In this document: piece by piece, positions 23,712 through 33,548 of the stretch
Numbering within the stretch: position 1 is the first letter of the stretch
Layout of the letters: every line of letters begins with the position of its first letter
NCBI RefSeq assembly: GCF_009707465.1
Contig: NZ_CP046120.1
Location: 1,765,501 to 1,829,500 of the forward strand
Length of the DNA: 64,000 nucleotides
Source of the DNA: Novosphingobium sp. Gsoil 351
GTDB lineage: Bacteria; Pseudomonadota; Alphaproteobacteria; Sphingomonadales; Sphingomonadaceae
Direction of reading: 5' to 3'
Made by a program: the position numbers and the translations under genes
The notes under the pieces: generated by a model
What the model was told of the DNA's origin: nothing
Database searches by the model: none
The model's input: the letters and a program-made list of their open reading frames with translations, nothing else

Positions 23712-24775
23712 AGGCTTTTCTCCGCCAGCCAATCGTCGAGCTTGGGCCACATCCGGCGCACCGCGTTGGGTCCGCCGACCAGGCTGACATGACCGCCCTT
23801 GAGGGTGACCTGCTCCTTGTCGACGCTGCCGATCATGTCGATCAGCGGAGCGGAGGCGGCGGTCGGCACGATATGATCGTGCTCGGCCGTCACGTGCAGG
23901 AACGGTACAGTGATGTTGGCCAGGTCGACCGGGCGTCCGGCGACGTCCATCGTGCCTTCCATCAGCGCGTTATCCCACATCAATTTCTTGATGGTGTCGC
24001 GAAAGTACGCGCCCGCGAGCGGGAGGATGTCCGTGCCCCAGCGATCGATCATCCGGTGGGCCTTGACGAACTCATCGTCCCACATTCGGTCGACCAGCCG
24101 CAAATTGCCCGCGATCCTGCCCGCCGGGCGCAGCGAATCAAACGAGGAGTAGAGCATCTCCGACGGGCAATTGCCCAGGGTATCGACGAGCCGGTCGACA
24201 TCGAAATAGCGCTTGTCCGACCAGCTGGCGAACAGCGGCATCTGGCTGAAGTCGACCGGAGTGGTGAAAGTCGCCAGGTTCCTGAGCCCCGCATCTGGGT
24301 GCAACGCCGCCCACAGCAGCGAGAGCACCCCGCCGAAGCAATAGCCTAGGACGCTGACATCGGGTTCGCCCGTCGCCTGTTTGACGCGCTCGACGCAAGT
24401 CGGGATGAAGTCGAGCACGTAGCTGGCGAGATCGAGCGTCTTCTCGTCGGGGCGCGGGGCCTCCCAATCGATCATGAACACGTCGTAGCCGCGCTTCAGC
24501 AAATACTCGACCAGGCTCTGCCCCGGGGTCAGATCGAAGATATAGCCGCGGTTCGTCGTGGCCATCACCAGAAGCACCGGCACCCGGTAGATTTCGTCGA
24601 CCAGAGGACGGTAGTGATACAGCCGTAGCGTGCCGCGTTCAATCAGCACGTCCTTGGCGCTCGCCCCCACGACCGGGGCGGGCGAAGCGAAATAGCCTAG
24701 CCCCTTGATGTTGCGCTGAAGCGCCCGCTCGAACTCCTGCCTGCTGCGTTCGAGTAGCCCGGGCTGTTCGCTCAT
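23708..24775 (-). CDS. phaC: class III polyhydroxyalkanoate synthase catalytic subunit PhaC
   Basis: 355 aa, the short length of class III synthases. The lipase-box variant GYCFGG places the catalytic cysteine at 146; LYHYRPL, TPGQSLVEYLLKRGYDVFMIDW and HVTAEHDHIVP (catalytic Asp/His region) fit the family. It polymerises 3-hydroxyacyl-CoA with PhaE, encoded just upstream with an ATGA overlap. The product is stored as carbon granules. Confidence 0.93.
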   Translation of the reverse strand: MSEQPGLLERSRQEFERALQRNIKGLGYFASPAPVVGASAKDVLIERGTLRLYHYRPLVDEIYRVPVLLVMATTNRGYIFDLTPGQSLVEYLLKRGYDVFMIDWEAPRPDEKTLDLASYVLDFIPTCVERVKQATGEPDVSVLGYCFGGVLSLLWAALHPDAGLRNLATFTTPVDFSQMPLFASWSDKRYFDVDRLVDTLGNCPSEMLYSSFDSLRPAGRIAGNLRLVDRMWDDEFVKAHRMIDRWGTDILPLAGAYFRDTIKKLMWDNALMEGTMDVAGRPVDLANITVPFLHVTAEHDHIVPTAASAPLIDMIGSVDKEQVTLKGGHVSLVGGPNAVRRMWPKLDDWLAEKSL

Positions 24776-25131
24776 GACTTGGCCGGAGGCTGGCGCGTGC
24801 GTGGCGGCCGGGGCAGCGCCGCGACGGTGGGCTCCGAGGGTTTGCCCGCCTCGATCCGCGCCAGGCTGGCCTCAATCGCGCCCAGCCGCGCGGACAGCGC
24901 CTCGATGTCGGTCCGGCTCGGCAGGTTGGCGACGGCCAGCGCCTTGCCCATCGCATCCTGCAGCGCCTTCTGCATCTGCAAGTAGCCGGCGGTCATCGTT
25001 TGCATCGCTTTGGTCGTCTCGGGACGCTGGAGAAACTGCGCGCCATATTCGTTGGCCAGCTTCTCCCACTGATCGAGTGCCGAGCGCATCATCGCCATCG
25101 GATCGAGGGAAGGCTCCACGCTCATCGACAC
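24772..25131 (-). CDS. phaE: short PhaE-like subunit of class III PHA synthase
   Basis: 119 aa, much shorter than typical PhaE. The core AMMRSALDQWEKLANEYGAQFLQ and the C-terminal coiled-coil-like LSARLGAIEASLARIEAG match PhaE subunits; the tail is Pro/Arg-rich. It overlaps phaC by four bases, which is the best support for the assignment. It would allosterically activate PhaC. Confidence 0.75.
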   Translation of the reverse strand: MSMSVEPSLDPMAMMRSALDQWEKLANEYGAQFLQRPETTKAMQTMTAGYLQMQKALQDAMGKALAVANLPSRTDIEALSARLGAIEASLARIEAGKPSEPTVAALPRPPRTRQPPAKS

Positions 25132-25169
25132 GACCCGCCTGAAAGTTCAGTCATGGCGTCTCCCCTGCT

Positions 25170-25922
25170 TCATGCCTCTTGCGCGACTCGCGGGCGGGCC
25201 AGTATCGCCGCGACATGAAGCAGAACCTCGGGGTTGTGCGTCAACCCTAAATGGCTCCCGCCAACTTCTATGTTCTCGGTGTGGGCAGCCGGCTCCTCGA
25301 TGCAGTTGCGCCACGCCGTAACCCCGTCGTTGCGCGAGTAGATAGCGGTGGTCGGAACGGCTGGCGGCGCACGGTCGCGCTCGAACCGCTCGCGCCATGA
25401 AGCGGAATCCACGCTCTCCCCGCTGACCAGCTTGTACATGCCGCGAATCGAGATCGCCCGCGGGTCTCCGGTAAAGGGCGAACCCAGGGTGATCACCCGC
25501 CGGACGGCCTCGGGATATCGGCGCGCCATTTGCCGCGCCATCATTCCGCCCAGGCTCCAGCCAACGAGACTCACTTTGTCGGCCGAACGTCCAGCCAGCT
25601 CGGATAGGCGCGCATGCAGCCCGGCCTGATCCTCGCCGAACTTCAGGTACCCGGTATTGAAGCCGAGCCGCCATGGCTCGCTGTCATAGCCCAACCACGA
25701 AAGATAGTTGCGCAAGGCCTGGGTCATCACGTCCGAGGTGGCGAAGCCTGGCAGGACCATGACCGTGTGCCCGTCACCGCGAGGCGCAGCGAGAAGGGCG
25801 GGAAGCCGCGCAAACATGCTTGCGAATTCAAGCGCTGCGCGCAGCGGCTCGGTCGCGCTAAGCCACAGCCCGGGCGCGGCGATGGCCTCGCTCTCGCGCG
25901 CCAGGTCACTCAGGGCAACCAC
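25170..25922 (-). CDS. alpha/beta hydrolase (lipase/esterase-like)
   Basis: 250 aa. Nucleophile elbow VSLVGWSLGGMMARQMA (Ser123), oxyanion region VMVLPGFATSD and a late GGSHLGLTHNPEVL carrying the probable catalytic His. No signal peptide. It starts with GTG 25922. It lies upstream of phaE in the same direction, 38 bases away, so it may be co-transcribed; a depolymerase role is possible but not shown. Confidence 0.8.
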   Translation of the reverse strand: MVALSDLARESEAIAAPGLWLSATEPLRAALEFASMFARLPALLAAPRGDGHTVMVLPGFATSDVMTQALRNYLSWLGYDSEPWRLGFNTGYLKFGEDQAGLHARLSELAGRSADKVSLVGWSLGGMMARQMARRYPEAVRRVITLGSPFTGDPRAISIRGMYKLVSGESVDSASWRERFERDRAPPAVPTTAIYSRNDGVTAWRNCIEEPAAHTENIEVGGSHLGLTHNPEVLLHVAAILARPRVAQEA

Positions 25923-26513
25923 CCACCGCTCTCGTCATCAACCGCCCCCTCAACCGACAAAACCCATCGCCCGCCCCCTCTAGCCAAAAATGGGTGGAAG
26001 GCAGTAGGGCCCTCTGCTCCCACGCCCGCCATACGGGCTTGCGGCGTTGAATGCGAGGACGAGGCGGATGGTGAACGACGCAGTCCCGGTCGAATCAGTC
26101 TCTGCGCCTGAAATTCCCATATCAATGGGAAAGTAGTGGGAAATCGCGCTCTGACGGGTCATTCTGGGGGTGATGGCATGCAAAAACCTTCCGGAATGCA
26201 CGCGCGAGCTGTCCAATTTCCCCTATTCGGTTTTCTGGGAAGAGTTTGACGATTCCTGGGAAAATCTTCCGCTCAACCAGGAATTTTTTCCCCTTCTGGA
26301 ATCCCGGTTCGGAGCCGCCCGAGCGCTCGGCGCGCGCCATCATCTCACGATTGGCGGAGGCAACGTTCTTGAGATTGTGCGCCCGATCGAGATGGATGAG
26401 TATCAGAAGGAACTGCTGTGCCTGCACCTCTACTGGCTGGCATCTACCTCAACCGGGAGCACAGCCGGTTTTTCAAATCTGGCCTCGAGCATCCTTAGGT
26501 CGTGCCCCCGGGC
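25923..26513. other. intergenic stretch next to the IS256 element, no confident gene
   Basis: About 590 bases between the hydrolase and the insertion sequence. Short open frames exist on both strands (26170-26535 plus, 26122-26427 minus) but have no recognisable domain, unusual composition and mutual overlap. The sequence is richer in AAA/TTT runs than the flanking operons and may be a sphingomonad intergenic repeat or gene debris. Confidence 0.5.
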
Positions 26514-27907
26514 GTGGTGTAGGTTTCGAGGGTAGCGAAGCTGACCGGACGCGCGCTCCCCAACTAGCGCTGTAGCGGCCGGTCAGTTTCGCGGGTGGTC
26601 ATCGGCGAACTTCGGATAAGCTTGGGTTGCGAAACTCAACTTACGGAGACACCGATGACCAACGACAAGATGGACCTGCACGCGCTGGTTGGGAAGACTG
26701 CCGACGGCGATTTCCTGCGCGACATGATTGGTTTTGCCGCGCAGCGGTTGATGGAGCTGGAGGTCGGCGGCCTGACGGGTGCGGCCTACGGCGAGAAGGA
26801 TGCCGAGCGGCTCGCGCAGCGCAACGGCTATCGGGACCGGGACTGGGAGACCCGCGCCGGCACCGTCGAGCTGCGGATCCCAAAGCTCAGGAAGGGCAGT
26901 TACTTCCCGGGCTTTCTCGAGCCCCGCCGCATGGCGGAGAAAGCTCTGACGGCTGTGATCCAGGAGGCCTACATCCAGGGCATCTCGACGCGCTCGGTCG
27001 ACGATCTTGTCAGGGCGATGGGGATGAGCGGCATCTCGAAGAGCCAGGTCAGCCGGCTGTGCGAAGAGATCGACGGCCGCGTGAAGGCGTTCCTCGAGCG
27101 TCCGATCGAAGGCGACTGGCCCTATGTCTGGATGGATGCCACCTACATCAAGGTCCGGCGAGCCGGCCGGATCGTCTCGGTCGCCGTCATCGTCGCGGTC
27201 GGTGTCAACAATGACGGCCGGCGCGAAGTCCTCGGCATGGCGATCGGGCATTCCGAAGCCGAGGTGTTCTGGACGGACTTCCTGCGCAGCCTTGCCCGCC
27301 GCGGCCTGCGCGGCGTGAAGCTGGTGATCTCCGACTCCCATGAAGGCATCAAGGCATCGGTCGCCAAGGTCTTCAGCGCAACCTGGCAGCGCTGCCGCGT
27401 CCACTTCATGCGCAACGCCCTGGCCCATGCCGGCAAGAGTGGGCGCCGGGTCGTCTCGGCGTTCATCGCCACCGCCTTCGCCCAGGAAACACCCGAGACC
27501 GCCAAGGCCCAGTGGCGCAGCGTGGCTGATCAGCTCAGGCCGACCGTGCCCAAGCTGGCGGCGCTGATGGACAGCGCCGAGGACGATGTGCTGGCCTACA
27601 TGACCTTCCCCGCGCAGCATCGCACCAAGCTGCACTCCAACAATCCCATCGAGCGCCTCAATGGCGAGATCAAGCGGCGCACCGACGTCGTCGGCATCTT
27701 CCCCAACGAGGAGGCCATAACCCGTCTCGTCGGCGCGATCCTGCTCGAACAGAATGACGAGTGGGCCGTTCAGCGCTGCCGCTACATGACGCTGGAAAGC
27801 GTCTCGGGATTAAGCGATAACACCATCATCAGGTTGCCAGCCATGGCGGCATGATCAATCCGGCTTGGCCGGAGATCGCTGCGACTACGCCAGCGAACCT
27901 ACACCAC
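26514..27907 (+). mobile_element. IS256-family insertion sequence, complete
   Basis: About 1.39 kb. The ends are imperfect inverted repeats beginning GTGGTGTAGGTT: left at 26514-26525, right as AACCTACACCAC at 27896-27907, with weaker similarity further in. One transposase gene fills the element. No 8-9-bp target duplication is obvious in the flanks (GCCCCCGGGC left, ATGGTGGGAC right). It sits at the border between the photosynthesis/PHA region and the catabolic cluster. Confidence 0.85.
26655..27854 (+). CDS. IS256-family (mutator-type) transposase
   Basis: 399 aa, full length. DDE catalytic residues are recognisable: Asp in [10 protein letters not shown], Asp in [14 protein letters not shown] and Glu in [33 protein letters not shown] is the C/DxxH region typical of the family. 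An ATG at 26655 with ACGGAGAC upstream fits; a longer in-frame start at 26595 is less likely. Intact, so the element may still be mobile. Confidence 0.96.
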   Translation: MTNDKMDLHALVGKTADGDFLRDMIGFAAQRLMELEVGGLTGAAYGEKDAERLAQRNGYRDRDWETRAGTVELRIPKLRKGSYFPGFLEPRRMAEKALTAVIQEAYIQGISTRSVDDLVRAMGMSGISKSQVSRLCEEIDGRVKAFLERPIEGDWPYVWMDATYIKVRRAGRIVSVAVIVAVGVNNDGRREVLGMAIGHSEAEVFWTDFLRSLARRGLRGVKLVISDSHEGIKASVAKVFSATWQRCRVHFMRNALAHAGKSGRRVVSAFIATAFAQETPETAKAQWRSVADQLRPTVPKLAALMDSAEDDVLAYMTFPAQHRTKLHSNNPIERLNGEIKRRTDVVGIFPNEEAITRLVGAILLEQNDEWAVQRCRYMTLESVSGLSDNTIIRLPAMAA

Positions 27908-27963
27908 ATGGTGGGACACGATCCATCCTTAAGTGTCTGAACCACTCGACGACGCAGACGCTG

Positions 27964-28200
27964 TCAGTTCAGCAAATCGCCCGGGTCGATTTTGATACGG
28001 TCGTTCAATCGTCCAAGCTGACGAAATCCGCCGCTGACCGCGCTGACCCCAAAATCATCGAGCGGGGCCCACGGGTCGAGCTCGACTTGCTTGCCGACCG
28101 CGGCTTGCTGGTACTTTCCTGCGATCTCCTCGCTCCCGAACGGTCCGGCAATGAAGTCCAGCGATGCCCCTCGAACGAGGTCGACGTAAAATGCACGCAT
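27964..28200 (-). CDS. small protein of unknown function
   Basis: 78 aa. I do not recognise a family. AAAGGAG stands six bases before ATG 28200, and codon use looks coding (mostly G/C in third positions). The sequence MRAFYVDLVRGASLDFIAGP then FGSEEIAGKYQQAA is soluble and slightly acidic. It ends 57 bases from the IS right end and is transcribed towards it. It could be the intact small gene of a region otherwise disrupted by the insertion. Confidence 0.55.
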   Translation of the reverse strand: MRAFYVDLVRGASLDFIAGPFGSEEIAGKYQQAAVGKQVELDPWAPLDDFGVSAVSGGFRQLGRLNDRIKIDPGDLLN

Positions 28201-28579
28201 GGCGCTCCTTTCTGCTTTGGCAACGTGAGCTGGGCAGCGTGAACACCCGACCGGCGGCCACCAGCGCACGAGCGCCTGCGGCAAACTATCGATCAGCGAT
28301 GTCGGGATCTGCGGTCAGGTCGAATGCGACACTATCCGCTCACACCAATGACTATGGTCGCGGTGTGGGGGAATTCAACTGGAAAGCCAGAAGCAGAGCT
28401 CCGGGACTGATCGCCATGGCGCCGCCACTGCCGCTAAGCATTACCGATGTTACAGCATGCCGCGCTGGCAATGACTAATCTCGTCGAACGCCTTGACGAG
28501 AACGACGCCGACGGGATCGAGGCTGTCTTTGCATCCGTCACTTTCCCACCCTGGTCGCCGACAAGCTCTATTGCTACTT
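28201..28579. other. intergenic region before the catabolic cluster, gene debris possible
   Basis: No confident gene. Between 28473 and about 28590 two frames read as pieces of one protein (MTNLVERLDENDADGIEAVF, then TLVADKLYCYF), reminiscent of an NTF2-like fold, broken by a shift and ending in the operator. Too short to call. Confidence 0.4.
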
Positions 28580-28600
28580 TTATCTAATGAGGTTAGATTT
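28580..28600. promoter_or_regulatory. operator site 1 (upstream of aldehyde dehydrogenase operon)
   Basis: TTATCTA-N7-TAGATTT, one of six CTA-N7-TAG palindromes in this cluster. The inner ATCTAA / TTAGAT arms are perfect. It lies 46 bases before the ATG at 28646, in a locally AT-rich stretch, a place where a repressor would block transcription. Confidence 0.75.
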
Positions 28601-28645
28601 CAAAACGGAAAGGCTGCGGAATGGCGGCCTAACAAGGAGAGCTAA

Positions 28646-30079
28646 ATGGCGACGCACGCGCGTGACCGTTTTGTGCTGACTGTGGATGGCCGAAGCGTGG
28701 AAACCGCCAAGACAATCCCGGTTCGCAATCCCGCGACGGGAGAAGTTTTTGCAGAGGCACCGGCCGCCGACGCAGCCGACCTCGACCGTGCCGTCGCCGC
28801 GGCCTCACGCGCCTTCCCCGGCTGGCGCGACACACCCGTGGCCGACCGCAAGGCTGCAATCATTAAAGCAGCCGACCTGATCGACGGCGAAGCTGATGCA
28901 CTTGCCGCCCTGTTCACCAGGGAGCAGGGACGCCCTTTACCGGGCGCTAGGGCGGAGATCGCGGGCGCGGCGATGTGGCTTAAGGCGACCACGATGCTCG
29001 ATATCCCGGTCGACGTCACCGAAGACACTGCCACGCGTCGAATCGAAGTGCATCACGTTCCGCTAGGAGTCGTTTGCGGCATCGTGCCCTGGAATTTCCC
29101 GGTTCTTCTTGCAGCCTGGAAGATCGGCCCTGCGCTCATGGCGGGGAACACGCTAGTGCTGAAGCCCTCTCCATATACTCCACTCACCACCTTGCGGATT
29201 GCCGAACTCATCCGAGACTGCTTTCCCGCAGGCGTGTTAAACGTCATCTGTGGCGGCGACGAACTGGGTCCGCTGATGACGGCGCACCCTGGTTTTGCAA
29301 AGATCTCGTTCACGGGATCGACGGCGACCGGTCGACGTGTAATGGAATCTGCGGCGCGCGACCTCAAGCGGATAACACTTGAACTTGGTGGCAACGATGC
29401 CGCGATCATTCTCCCCGACGTCGATGTTGACGCGGTTGCCGAGCAATTATTCGAAGGCGCGTTTCACAATACTGCACAGGTTTGCGTGGCAACGAAGCGG
29501 CTTTATATTCACGCCGATATCTACGATAAGCTTCGCGACCGCTTGCACGAGTTGGTGCGCGAAACCCCGATCGGCGACGGTGCCCAACAGGGCAATCGTT
29601 ACGGCCCGATTCAAAACGAGGCGCAATATCGGCGCGTGATTGCGCTCCTCGACGATGCCCGCGCCAGCGGGTTGACCTTACTCGAAGGCCAAGCGGTCCC
29701 CGAAAGGGGGTATTTCGTCCCGCTGACGCTTGTCGACAATCCACCTGACGACGCCCGCGTGGTTGTCGAGGAAGCGTTCGGCCCCGTGCTCCCACTGCTC
29801 AAGTTCACGGACATCGACGACGTAGTCACTCGCGCCAATGACACGGAATACGGACTTGCTGGCGCAGTCTGGTCCGGCGACGTCGAACAGGCCACCGCGA
29901 TCGCGCATCGCCTCGATACCGGTACGGTCTGGATCAACCAAAACCTGCAATCGACGCCGTTCACCCCCCTGGCCGGGGCCAAGCAATCGGGCTTTGGTCA
30001 AGAAAACGGGTTGCCTGGACTTCTGGAATTTACGCGACCGAAGTCGATTTACATTCCAAAGTCGGCCGCCGCGGCGTGA
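28646..30079 (+). CDS. aldehyde dehydrogenase family protein
   Basis: 477 aa NAD(P)-dependent aldehyde dehydrogenase. Catalytic residues are present: E246 in TLELGGN and C280 in NTAQVCVATKRLY; NAD-fold pieces VPWNFPVLLAAWKIGPALMA and KISFTGSTATGR. AAGGAGAGC precedes the ATG. First gene of an operon behind operator site 1; the stop overlaps the GTG of the acyl-CoA dehydrogenase (GTGA). It probably oxidises an aldehyde intermediate to an acid or acyl product; substrate unknown. Confidence 0.93.
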   Translation: MATHARDRFVLTVDGRSVETAKTIPVRNPATGEVFAEAPAADAADLDRAVAAASRAFPGWRDTPVADRKAAIIKAADLIDGEADALAALFTREQGRPLPGARAEIAGAAMWLKATTMLDIPVDVTEDTATRRIEVHHVPLGVVCGIVPWNFPVLLAAWKIGPALMAGNTLVLKPSPYTPLTTLRIAELIRDCFPAGVLNVICGGDELGPLMTAHPGFAKISFTGSTATGRRVMESAARDLKRITLELGGNDAAIILPDVDVDAVAEQLFEGAFHNTAQVCVATKRLYIHADIYDKLRDRLHELVRETPIGDGAQQGNRYGPIQNEAQYRRVIALLDDARASGLTLLEGQAVPERGYFVPLTLVDNPPDDARVVVEEAFGPVLPLLKFTDIDDVVTRANDTEYGLAGAVWSGDVEQATAIAHRLDTGTVWINQNLQSTPFTPLAGAKQSGFGQENGLPGLLEFTRPKSIYIPKSAAAA

Positions 30080-31286
30080 GCAGCACGCTATCAGCTTCCG
30101 AAAAGGCGTTTCGCGCCGAGGTTCGCGCATTCCTTGCCGATGCGCTCACTCCGGAGTTGCGCTTGGCAGGGAGCCGGATGACCAGCGTCTATGCCGATCA
30201 TGCGTCGCAGATGGCGTGGCAGGCGATACTCCACAAGCGTGGCTGGGCGGCACCGGCTTGGCCGGTTGAATACGGCGGCGCTGGGTGGAGCGCCATGCAG
30301 CGACATATCTTCACGAGCGAGCGTGTAGCCGCCGGCGCTCCACCGACCTCGCCTATGGGCATAAACATGGCTGGGCCGGCGATCATCGGCTACGGAACGG
30401 AAGCACAGAAGGCCTACTTTCTCCCGCGAATGCTGTCGGGCGAGCATTTCTGGTGCCAAGGTTACTCGGAGCCCCAAGCCGGCTCTGACCTCGCTGCCCT
30501 GGATATGAAGGCGGTGCGCGACGGAGATGCACTGGTCTGCACTGGCAGCAAAATCTGGACCACGCATGCCAACGTAGCCAACTGGATGTTCTGCTTAGTC
30601 CGCACCGCGCGGACCGAGCGCCGCCAGCAAGGTATTACCTTTCTTCTCATTGACATGGCCACGCCGGGCATCGAGGTTCAGCCGATCATTATGCACTCGG
30701 GCGAATGGATCCAGAATCAGGTGTTCTTCGACGCCGTACGCGTGCCCGTCGCCAACGTTCTTGGTGAAATCGACGGGGGCTGGACGGTCGCCAAGTACCT
30801 GCTTGATTTTGAGCGCGGGGGAGCGCTTACGCGCCGGAACTGAAGGCAAAGCTCGATCTACTCTATACCGAGGCTGCGGGACGGATCGCTGCCGATCCAG
30901 TGTTCGCCACACGGCTCGCCGATGTTGGAGTGCAGATCGAAGTTCTCGACGCTCTCGAAATGGAAATTCTCTCCGCACTGTCAAACGATCGCTCTGTCGG
31001 CACCGATGCATCGATGATGAAGATCTTGGGCACCGAACTGCAGCAGCGGATCACAGAGTTGCGGCTCGAGGCCGCGGGGCCGCTTGCGCGTGCCTGGCAG
31101 CCGCGTGTCGCTATGCCGGGCGGCCCCGTAATAAACTACCCGGGTCCCACGGAAGCTTATGCCAGTTTAGAGCCTTGGCAGGCAATCGCACCGCTGCGCT
31201 ATCTCAATGAACGGGCCGGCTCGATCTACGCGGGAACCAACGAGATCCAGCGCAACATCATCGCTAAGGCAGAACTTGGCCTTTAG
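30076..31286 (+). pseudogene. acyl-CoA dehydrogenase, large-type subunit, frame broken near 30820
   Basis: Two frames joined give about 403 residues. The first part (30076 to about 30822) has the N-terminal helical and FAD domains: GYSEPQAGSDLAALDMKAVR and GSKIWTTHA. The second part (to 31286) holds the C-terminal domain ending YLNERAGSIYAGTNEIQRNI. At the break the order FERGG then AYAPELKAKLDLLY is restored by adding one base in GGGGGAGC, a five-G run. It could be a sequencing error or a recent loss. It would pair with the second subunit encoded convergently at 31291-32316, as in heteromeric acyl-CoA dehydrogenases of steroid catabolism. Confidence 0.88.
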
Positions 31287-31290
31287 CCAC

Positions 31291-32316
31291 CTAGCGCGCC
31301 TCGCGCAGGCTGGCATACCGGGCTAAGTGCTTGTCGGCTGAGCCAAGTTCGTTTTCGATAACGGTCAGCCGCTTGAAAAAGCCCGAGAGGGGGAGCTCAG
31401 CGGTCATACCCATCGCGCCGTGAAGCTGCACCGCCTGCTGCCCGACATATCGCCCTGCGGCTGCAACGGTCGCCTTTGCGGCACTGACGATCCGTGATCG
31501 GACGTCGGCGGGACCGTCCAACGCTTCCATCGCCCGCCGCCCGATCGCCTCCGCTCGACGCGCCTGTATGTGCATGTCCACCAGGCGGTGCTGGACAACT
31601 TGGAACTGGGACAAGGTCTGTCCAAACTGGTGACGTTGGCGGGTGTAACTAACGGTGTCGCGGACCAATCGGCGCATGATCGCCGCTGCCTCGACTGCGA
31701 TGCAGGCTAGCGCTTCGTCTATAGCGACATCCACCGCTTCAGCTGCGTCGTCCGAAACAAGCAAAGCCGGGGTGTCGGCGAATGTTACGTCGGCCGCCCG
31801 CCGGCCGTCAATTGTAGGATAACCGACGATCCTGTAACCGGCGCCAGGTTCGACAAGAAACAGACCGACCCGGAAACCCAGCGGAACGACAACGAGGAAT
31901 GCCATCGCCGACTCGGCGTGAAGCACAAGTTTAGCTCGCCCGCTGAGAGTCCATTCCTCCCCAACCGAGGACCCTGCCAAGCCACCACGGAGACGCGGAT
32001 CGATCCCGGCGACAGCACAGACGGTTCCATCGCCCGCGAGTTTGCGCAGCGTCGCATCAGCCACTCCCGAGAAGCGGCCAAGTAGTCCGGCTGCCACGAC
32101 ACTGCTTTCGAGAAAAGGCGTTGACCGACCTGTTTCGCCCAGAGCTGCCATGATCGGCTCGGCTTCCCGCGCGACGAGGCCCAGACCGCCGAAAGTCTCA
32201 GCCACGCGAAACCCGCTTACCCCGGCAACAACCAACCCGTCCCAAGCTGCACTAGCGTCGGCGGCCGCGAGCCTCCGACTGATTGCTTCGAACAGCTGGT
32301 GCTGCTCGCCGTTCAC
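31291..32316 (-). CDS. acyl-CoA dehydrogenase, small-type subunit
   Basis: 341 aa. ACAD fold with SYTRQRHQFGQTLSQFQVVQ and LHGAMGMTAELPLSGFFKR. It is shorter than classical homotetrameric enzymes and lacks the usual IYAGTNEIQ ending, like the partner subunit of alpha-2-beta-2 acyl-CoA dehydrogenases. It overlaps the Rieske oxygenase gene by four bases (ATGA at 32313-32316) and ends 4 bases from the convergent ACAD gene. Confidence 0.87.
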   Translation of the reverse strand: MNGEQHQLFEAISRRLAAADASAAWDGLVVAGVSGFRVAETFGGLGLVAREAEPIMAALGETGRSTPFLESSVVAAGLLGRFSGVADATLRKLAGDGTVCAVAGIDPRLRGGLAGSSVGEEWTLSGRAKLVLHAESAMAFLVVVPLGFRVGLFLVEPGAGYRIVGYPTIDGRRAADVTFADTPALLVSDDAAEAVDVAIDEALACIAVEAAAIMRRLVRDTVSYTRQRHQFGQTLSQFQVVQHRLVDMHIQARRAEAIGRRAMEALDGPADVRSRIVSAAKATVAAAGRYVGQQAVQLHGAMGMTAELPLSGFFKRLTVIENELGSADKHLARYASLREAR

Positions 32317-33503
32317 GCCCGTTCGAGAAGCGACTCAAGCGCCTCGTAATAGTGGACGATGTTAGCCTCCAGCCCGCAGTAAACGACCTCGTCGGGAACG
32401 CCCGTGCTCAGACCGGCCTGGCTGATCTCCGCGGCGCGGAAATCCTCGCCGCCAAACACGCTGATGATCAGCTCGTATGAACGCTTGAACACCTCCTCAG
32501 CCTTGGGTGTGGTCGCCGGGCCTGGGGTGAGCATAAAGTAGTGTACCGTTGTGCGATCGGCATCGCGCGGCATCAATATCATCACGCTGGTATAGTACTG
32601 GCTGGTCACAACCACGACGTTGGGGAACGCAGTGTAGGCATGCGTCACGAGCTTGTGGATATTGGCTTCAGCGTCCTCATCGAGCATCGCCGGATCATAG
32701 TCGATCCGGCCTGAAACTTGGCGGATATTGGCTCCGAACACATCGACGATGTTGGGTGCGTCCACGAACAGGTTGCCTATGGATGCGGCGTGTAGACGCT
32801 GAACGTGATAGCCCTCGAGAAACGGCTCAAGGACGACCTTCCAGTTGGCCTTCAATTCGAATGTCTGGCGCCCATAGACGTGGCCGTCGGCAATGCCGAG
32901 CGCTGTGAAATCTGCGGCAATTTGGTCGGAAAGCTGCGAATAGTCAGGATCGCCGCCGTCGAGCTGGGCATATACGATGCCGCCGAAGACACGGGCTGGC
33001 AGTCGCTTCAGGGAGCGTTGCGACTTGTCTAGACCGGCAAACATGTCCGCCCGAGCAACGCCAATCAGCTTGCCGTCAATGCCGTAGGTCCACGCATGGT
33101 ATGGGCAGGTCATTCGACTCTGGGTATGGACGGTGCAATCTTCAATTAACTTCGCGCCCTTGTGCTGGCACGCGTTGACGAAGACGTTGACGTCACCGTC
33201 GCGCGTTCTCGACACCAGCAGAGGCACGCCATACGCCTCGACCGCGACGATTGAGCCTGCATCGGGAAGCAGCGCCGCAAGCGTGACAGGCACCGGGAAC
33301 CGGCGGAAAATTTTCGTCTGCTCAAGATCAAAGCGCTCGCGACCGGTGAAGATCGCATTGGGGCGAGTCGCCGCGAGCGGAACATTCACTGCGTCCTTCT
33401 CAGCGGGAATGCGCCGGATCGATTCCTGTTGGCTGGCGGTTAGGTCCGACAGGCGAGTGACTTTGCGCCCGACGGACTTCGTGATGTCGACGACCTCGTT
33501 CAT
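32313..33503 (-). CDS. Rieske non-haem iron oxygenase, alpha subunit
   Basis: 396 aa. The Rieske 2Fe-2S ligands are C112-x-H114 (ACQHKGAK) and C133-x2-H136 (MTCPYHAWTYG). The mononuclear iron site is indicated by EGYHVQRLH (H233, H238). It would hydroxylate a substrate with O2 and electrons from a separate reductase, which is not encoded nearby. First gene of a leftward operon with the small ACAD subunit, behind operator site 2. Substrate unknown. Confidence 0.92.
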   Translation of the reverse strand: MNEVVDITKSVGRKVTRLSDLTASQQESIRRIPAEKDAVNVPLAATRPNAIFTGRERFDLEQTKIFRRFPVPVTLAALLPDAGSIVAVEAYGVPLLVSRTRDGDVNVFVNACQHKGAKLIEDCTVHTQSRMTCPYHAWTYGIDGKLIGVARADMFAGLDKSQRSLKRLPARVFGGIVYAQLDGGDPDYSQLSDQIAADFTALGIADGHVYGRQTFELKANWKVVLEPFLEGYHVQRLHAASIGNLFVDAPNIVDVFGANIRQVSGRIDYDPAMLDEDAEANIHKLVTHAYTAFPNVVVVTSQYYTSVMILMPRDADRTTVHYFMLTPGPATTPKAEEVFKRSYELIISVFGGEDFRAAEISQAGLSTGVPDEVVYCGLEANIVHYYEALESLLERA

Positions 33504-33548
33504 GGGTCTAACTGCCTCTCCTGCTATCCGGCGGCCATATCAAACTTT

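Noticed and set aside
26122..26535. Two overlapping open frames left of the IS256 element, one per strand
   Set aside because: No ribosome-binding site, no domain, mutually overlapping; treated as intergenic debris.
28473..28590. Possible NTF2-like gene fragment before operator site 1
   Set aside because: Only about 40 residues, broken frame, ends in the regulatory region; not enough to call.
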